The notes beneath the pieces are model-generated. The model searched no databases. It was not told the DNA's origin and saw nothing but the letters and a program-made list of their open reading frames with translations. A program made the translations under genes and the position numbers. Source: Aquimarina sp040786285 (GTDB lineage: Bacteria > Bacteroidota > Bacteroidia > Flavobacteriales > Flavobacteriaceae). From it: a stretch of DNA of 64,000 bases. The stretch is taken from the NCBI RefSeq assembly GCF_040786285.1, contig NZ_JBFMKQ010000001.1, positions 1,116,001-1,180,000 on the forward strand. The letters run 5' to 3'. Shown piece by piece: positions 61,101 through 64,000 of this stretch; positions within the stretch are counted from its first letter, which is position 1, and each line of letters opens with the position of its first letter.

Positions 61101-61232
61101 AAGATTTATTTTATGTTTATGAAGTGCGTTCTGGTATTTGGCACTAAATTGTTCTAAATTCGTTTTATGAAAATAAGGTAATATCCCTCGATTTTCAGTT
61201 TGCAAAGATACGTAATAACTTTAAGAAAATAA

Positions 61233-61868
61233 ATGCCTCTATACAAAACTATAGCAGTAGACGAAAATACTAATGTGTTGATTTGGAAGATCGAAGAGTC
61301 TTATAAATTACTTTGTGAAGGAGTAGAATTAACCGAGCATTGCAAAGATAGAGTCTCTGGTATGAAATCCGATATGCATCGCAGAGGTTTTATGAGTGTA
61401 AGACATCTTTTGGCAATACAAGGGTATACCGATCATGATTTATATTACGATGAGTTTGGAAAACCACATCTTAAGGATGGAAAACAGATTTCTATTTCAC
61501 ATTCTTATGTGTTTGCGGCAATAATAATCAGTGATCATCCTGTAGGGATAGATATCGAAAAACAGCGTGATAAGATTCATAGAATCGCTCATAAGTTCGT
61601 AAATGAAGGAGAAAACGGCTATTTAGAAGAACAAAAACTTGACAAAACTAGAGCGTTAACTGTGATTTGGGGAGCCAAAGAATCTTTATACAAGTTATAT
61701 GCAACTGCAGGGTTAAGTTTTAAGCAGCATGTTTATGTCCCTGCTTTTTCATTAGAGTATCCATTTCTTTTTGGAGCGATTAATTATGAAGATGAAATTA
61801 CTCACTACGATTTGGCTTTTATTGAGTTTGAAGGTTTTACTTGTGTATATGCTTTACCTTCTTTGTAA
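61233..61868 (+). CDS. 4'-phosphopantetheinyl transferase superfamily protein
   Basis: 211 residues. It has the Sfp/HetI-type motifs: V-G-I-D-I-E-K (magnesium Asp and Glu), H-K-F-V-N-E-G-E, and W-G-A-K-E-S-L-Y-K with the catalytic Lys. It attaches the phosphopantetheine arm to carrier proteins; at this size it is the stand-alone form common in Bacteroidota. It ends 41 bp before the next gene on the same strand. Which carrier protein it serves cannot be told from the window. Confidence 0.88.
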   Translation: MPLYKTIAVDENTNVLIWKIEESYKLLCEGVELTEHCKDRVSGMKSDMHRRGFMSVRHLLAIQGYTDHDLYYDEFGKPHLKDGKQISISHSYVFAAIIISDHPVGIDIEKQRDKIHRIAHKFVNEGENGYLEEQKLDKTRALTVIWGAKESLYKLYATAGLSFKQHVYVPAFSLEYPFLFGAINYEDEITHYDLAFIEFEGFTCVYALPSL

Positions 61869-61909
61869 TATATTTAATTTCGTATTTCAAAAACCATAAT
61901 TTTACATTC

Positions 61910-62170
61910 ATGCAAGTATCCATAGAACTCACCCTTACCCCGCTTCAAAGTGATTTTGAAGATCATATTATTCGATTTATAAAACGATTAAGAGTTTCAG
62001 AATTTACCGTTTTAGAGAACCCATTAAGTACACAGGTTTATGGAGATTATGATAAGGTGATGCCTTTTCTAACTAAAGAAATTAAAAAAGCGTTTAATGA
62101 TATGGAGCATGTTTTGGTGCATATGAAAATGGTAAAAAGCAACAGAAGCGATTATGAGCCAAATTTTTGA
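61910..62170 (+). CDS. Thiamine-binding/YkoF-like (MTH1187 family) protein
   Basis: 86 residues from the ATG at 61910 (Q-V-S-I-E-L-T-L-T-P-L). A single ferredoxin-like domain of the Thiamine_BP/YkoF type, with the end Y-G-D-Y-D-K-V-M-P-F and helical K-E-I-K-K-A-F. Relatives bind thiamine or hydroxymethylpyrimidine. It overlaps the PnuC gene by 17 bp and so is translationally coupled to a vitamin transporter. No TPP riboswitch is visible upstream. Confidence 0.7.
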   Translation: MQVSIELTLTPLQSDFEDHIIRFIKRLRVSEFTVLENPLSTQVYGDYDKVMPFLTKEIKKAFNDMEHVLVHMKMVKSNRSDYEPNF

Positions 62171-62786
62171 TTTTTTCTTTGGACAATATGCAGAATACTC
62201 AACGTTGCATATAACATTAGAGGTTATTGCAGTTTTATTTGGTATTGCCAGTGTATTTTTTGCTTGGTTTAATAAGATTTGGGTATATCCAACAGGGATT
62301 GTAAGTACAGCAATCTATGTATACTTACTTTTAAAATGGGCATTATTGGGGGATATGATGATTAATGCATATTATTTTATTATGAGTATTTACGGCTGGT
62401 ACGTATGGACTCGAAAGATCGATGAAACTCGTGTTACTCCAATTTCTAGAACGACTTCAATTGAAAAAATAATTGAAGTTTCGATCTTTATAGCAACCCT
62501 GATTTTTGTTTATGTAGTTTATATTACTTTTGATAAATGGAACGATTGGACTGCCTATGTAGATACCTTAACTACAGCGATATTTTTTGTTGGAATGTGG
62601 CTGATGGCAAGAAGAAAAATTGAAAATTGGATTTTTTGGATTGTTGGGGATATAATTTCTGTACCCTTATATTTTTATAAAGGATTTACATTTACAAGTT
62701 TTCAATATATCTTGTTTACCATTATGGCAATTTTTGGATATTTAGCATGGAAGAAAAGCTTAGACAAAAACCTGGCGACTGTATAA
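62154..62786 (+). CDS. PnuC-family vitamin transporter
   Basis: 210 residues with seven to eight helices. The family motifs W-V-Y-P-T-G-I-V-S-T-A, the Y-Y-F-I-M-S-I-Y-G-W-Y-V-W signature and W-I-V-G-D are present. PnuC members carry nicotinamide riboside, riboflavin or thiamine by facilitated diffusion, with trapping by phosphorylation. The following overlapping gene (40 bp) is NadR-like and could be the trapping kinase; the preceding one points to thiamine. The substrate stays open, so I give no symbol. Confidence 0.88.
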   Translation: MSQIFDFFFGQYAEYSTLHITLEVIAVLFGIASVFFAWFNKIWVYPTGIVSTAIYVYLLLKWALLGDMMINAYYFIMSIYGWYVWTRKIDETRVTPISRTTSIEKIIEVSIFIATLIFVYVVYITFDKWNDWTAYVDTLTTAIFFVGMWLMARRKIENWIFWIVGDIISVPLYFYKGFTFTSFQYILFTIMAIFGYLAWKKSLDKNLATV

Positions 62787-63328
62787 AAGTTGTATTGTTT
62801 GGTCCAGAATCTACAGGCAAAACTACGTTGTCTAAACAATTGGCCGCACATTATGATACGCAATGGGTCCCAGAGTATATGCGAGAGTACCTTCAGGACA
62901 AGTGGGATAAAACCAAAGAAACTTGTTCGTATGATGACCTGCTTCCTATTGCTCAAGGGCAAATGAAACTAGAAAATGAAATGTCTAAAAAGGCGAATAA
63001 GATCTTGTTTAGCGATACAAATCTTTTAGAGTTAAAAGTATATTCAGAAATATATTATAATGAAACGGTTCCTGAAGTCTTGAATAAATTTTCATTAGAA
63101 AACGTTTATGATTTGTATCTTTTAACCTATATTGATACTCCTTGGATCCCTGATGATTTAAGAGATAAACCTACAGAGCGAGAGAGAGTATTTTTACGAT
63201 TTAAAGAATCACTCGAAAAACATAATCTTCCCTATGTAGTTATAAAAGGAGATAAAGTGTCTCGTTTAAAAAAAACGATCACCATTATTGACCAATTAAT
63301 AAAACAAAAAAGTGAATATAACCGATAA
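62747..63328 (+). CDS. NadR-like AAA-type ATPase/kinase
   Basis: 193 residues. Walker A is G-P-E-S-T-G-K-T (19-26). The segment W-V-P-E-Y-M-R-E-Y-L and F-S-D-T-N-L-L-E-L match the ribosylnicotinamide kinase half of NadR (AAA_28 group), without the adenylyltransferase or the DNA-binding part. It likely phosphorylates the compound brought in by the PnuC protein whose gene it overlaps by 40 bp. The substrate could be nicotinamide riboside or thiamine. Confidence 0.85.
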   Translation: MEEKLRQKPGDCIKVVLFGPESTGKTTLSKQLAAHYDTQWVPEYMREYLQDKWDKTKETCSYDDLLPIAQGQMKLENEMSKKANKILFSDTNLLELKVYSEIYYNETVPEVLNKFSLENVYDLYLLTYIDTPWIPDDLRDKPTERERVFLRFKESLEKHNLPYVVIKGDKVSRLKKTITIIDQLIKQKSEYNR

Positions 63329-64000
63329 AGATATTAAGTTGATCAAATCCAAAGGATTAACTGTCGATAAAGTGCTCTCGCAAATAGAAACTTTTAAAAA
63401 TGAGATTCCTTTTGTTGCTTTAAGGAGTGCGGCAACCTTTGATAATGGAATTCTTAAGTTCTCTGAGCATTATCAATCTGAACTCACTAAGTTGTATGAT
63501 TCAAAATTATCTGACCTTACAACTATAAAATTTGTTCCAGCTTCTGGTGCAGCAACGCGTATGTTTAAAGACTTATTTAGGTTTTTAGACAATTATGATT
63601 GCGAGAAAGAAAGCCTAAATTCTTATACCAATCATGAAAAAGCAAATGCAATACGTCTATTTTTAATTGGGTTAGAAAAATTTCCGTTCTACGATATAGT
63701 GATGGAAAAAGTAAAGCTTGTCTACCCTAAATTTGAGTCCTTATCAGAAGGGAGACAACTCTACATTTTTGTTGAAATGATGCTAAAAGAAAAAGGATTG
63801 AATTATGGGGATTTCCCTAAAGGTTTACTTCCTTTTCATAAATATACGAATAGCATAGCTACCTCTTTTGAAGAACACCTATACGAAGCTGCTGGTTATA
63901 ATACAAATGACAAAGGAGAGTCTGAATTACATTTCACGATTTCTAAAGAACATTTAGAGGGTTTTAAGGAAGAGTTTGAAAGAATTAAGAAAAAAGTAGA
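63312..64000 (+). CDS. DUF4301 family protein (3' end cut by window)
   Basis: It starts with GTG at 63312 and overlaps the NadR-like gene by 17 bp. 229 residues are visible and the frame is open at the window edge. The DUF4301 hallmark P-A-S-G-A-A-T-R-M-F-K-D-L-F is at about residue 76, followed by a helical region and K-G-L-L-P-F-H-K-Y. The family resembles nucleotidyltransferase-fold proteins in this Pro-Ala-Ser-Gly loop, but its function is unknown. Full family length is about 500 residues. Confidence 0.8.
   Translation, partial: MNITDKDIKLIKSKGLTVDKVLSQIETFKNEIPFVALRSAATFDNGILKFSEHYQSELTKLYDSKLSDLTTIKFVPASGAATRMFKDLFRFLDNYDCEKESLNSYTNHEKANAIRLFLIGLEKFPFYDIVMEKVKLVYPKFESLSEGRQLYIFVEMMLKEKGLNYGDFPKGLLPFHKYTNSIATSFEEHLYEAAGYNTNDKGESELHFTISKEHLEGFKEEFERIKKKV

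Noticed and set aside
61869..61909. TPP riboswitch upstream of the YkoF-like gene
   Set aside because: The gap is 41 bp and lacks the conserved CTGAGA core.

Overview
The window is about 64 kb of low-GC chromosome from a member of the Flavobacteriia (Bacteroidota), probably a marine, gliding Flavobacteriaceae species; an Aquimarina-like organism is my guess and is not proven. The evidence is the adjacent gliding genes gldE and gldD, lipoproteins with an Asp-rich stretch after the lipobox Cys, a secreted protein with a type A type IX secretion (T9SS) sorting tail, the DUF4270-glmS pairing, a separate atpD-atpC pair, and promoters of the Bacteroidota type (TAnnTTTG at -7). Shine-Dalgarno sequences are essentially absent, and several starts are TTG or GTG. 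I see no rRNA, tRNA, CRISPR array, prophage or intact insertion sequence.

Layout. 1-9.4 kb is sparse and accessory. It holds an OmpA tail, small secreted proteins, a zinc-ribbon/TerB protein, a secreted TPR-CHAT protease-like protein, a stand-alone S24/S26-like protein, a DUF434 protein, a dead GIY-YIG nuclease remnant and many intergenic hairpin repeats. 9.4-20 kb carries an aldo-keto reductase (tas), radA, a panC-panD-membrane protein-esterase-like gene run, a half-length GT5 starch/glycogen synthase, a DUF4270 lipoprotein and glmS. 20.5-28 kb has two tandem paralogous TonB-dependent receptors followed by an SGNH-hydrolase lipoprotein. 28-31 kb is a TetR-controlled divergent locus: a fatty acid hydroxylase/sterol desaturase-type enzyme, TetR, and a class II aldolase. 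31-33 kb is atpD-atpC followed by a gene remnant.

33.3-40.9 kb is the most unusual region. Two LVIVD/choice-of-anchor-B propeller proteins (one lipoprotein, one T9SS-secreted), a propeller lipoprotein, an MbnP-like lipoprotein and an MbnH/MauG-like di-haem cytochrome lie head to tail. I read it as a surface copper or metal handling system. 41.5-48.5 kb is the biotin locus: bioF, bioD and bioA, then, past a reverse-strand Coa1-like gene, a ketoacyl synthase and bioB, followed by a JmjC-like cupin gene. 48.5-55.3 kb carries recX, an RNase E/G gene, a 29-aa very basic protein gene, HU, mutY, ssb, gldE and gldD. 55.4-58 kb has a DMT permease, a DUF4199 protein, rplU and rpmA. 58-61 kb has small secreted proteins and ahcY. 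61.2-64 kb has a phosphopantetheinyl transferase, then an overlapping set of YkoF-like protein, PnuC transporter, NadR-like ATPase/kinase and DUF4301 protein, the last cut by the window edge.

The signals beyond ordinary gene content are: two families of intergenic hairpins whose stems change sequence yet stay complementary; a leader element of about 60 nt shared by two unrelated lipoprotein genes; two TetR-type half-site pairs exactly 31 bp apart; His residues in the LVIVD lipoprotein spaced about 54 residues apart; and consecutive hairpins next to the RNase E/G start.
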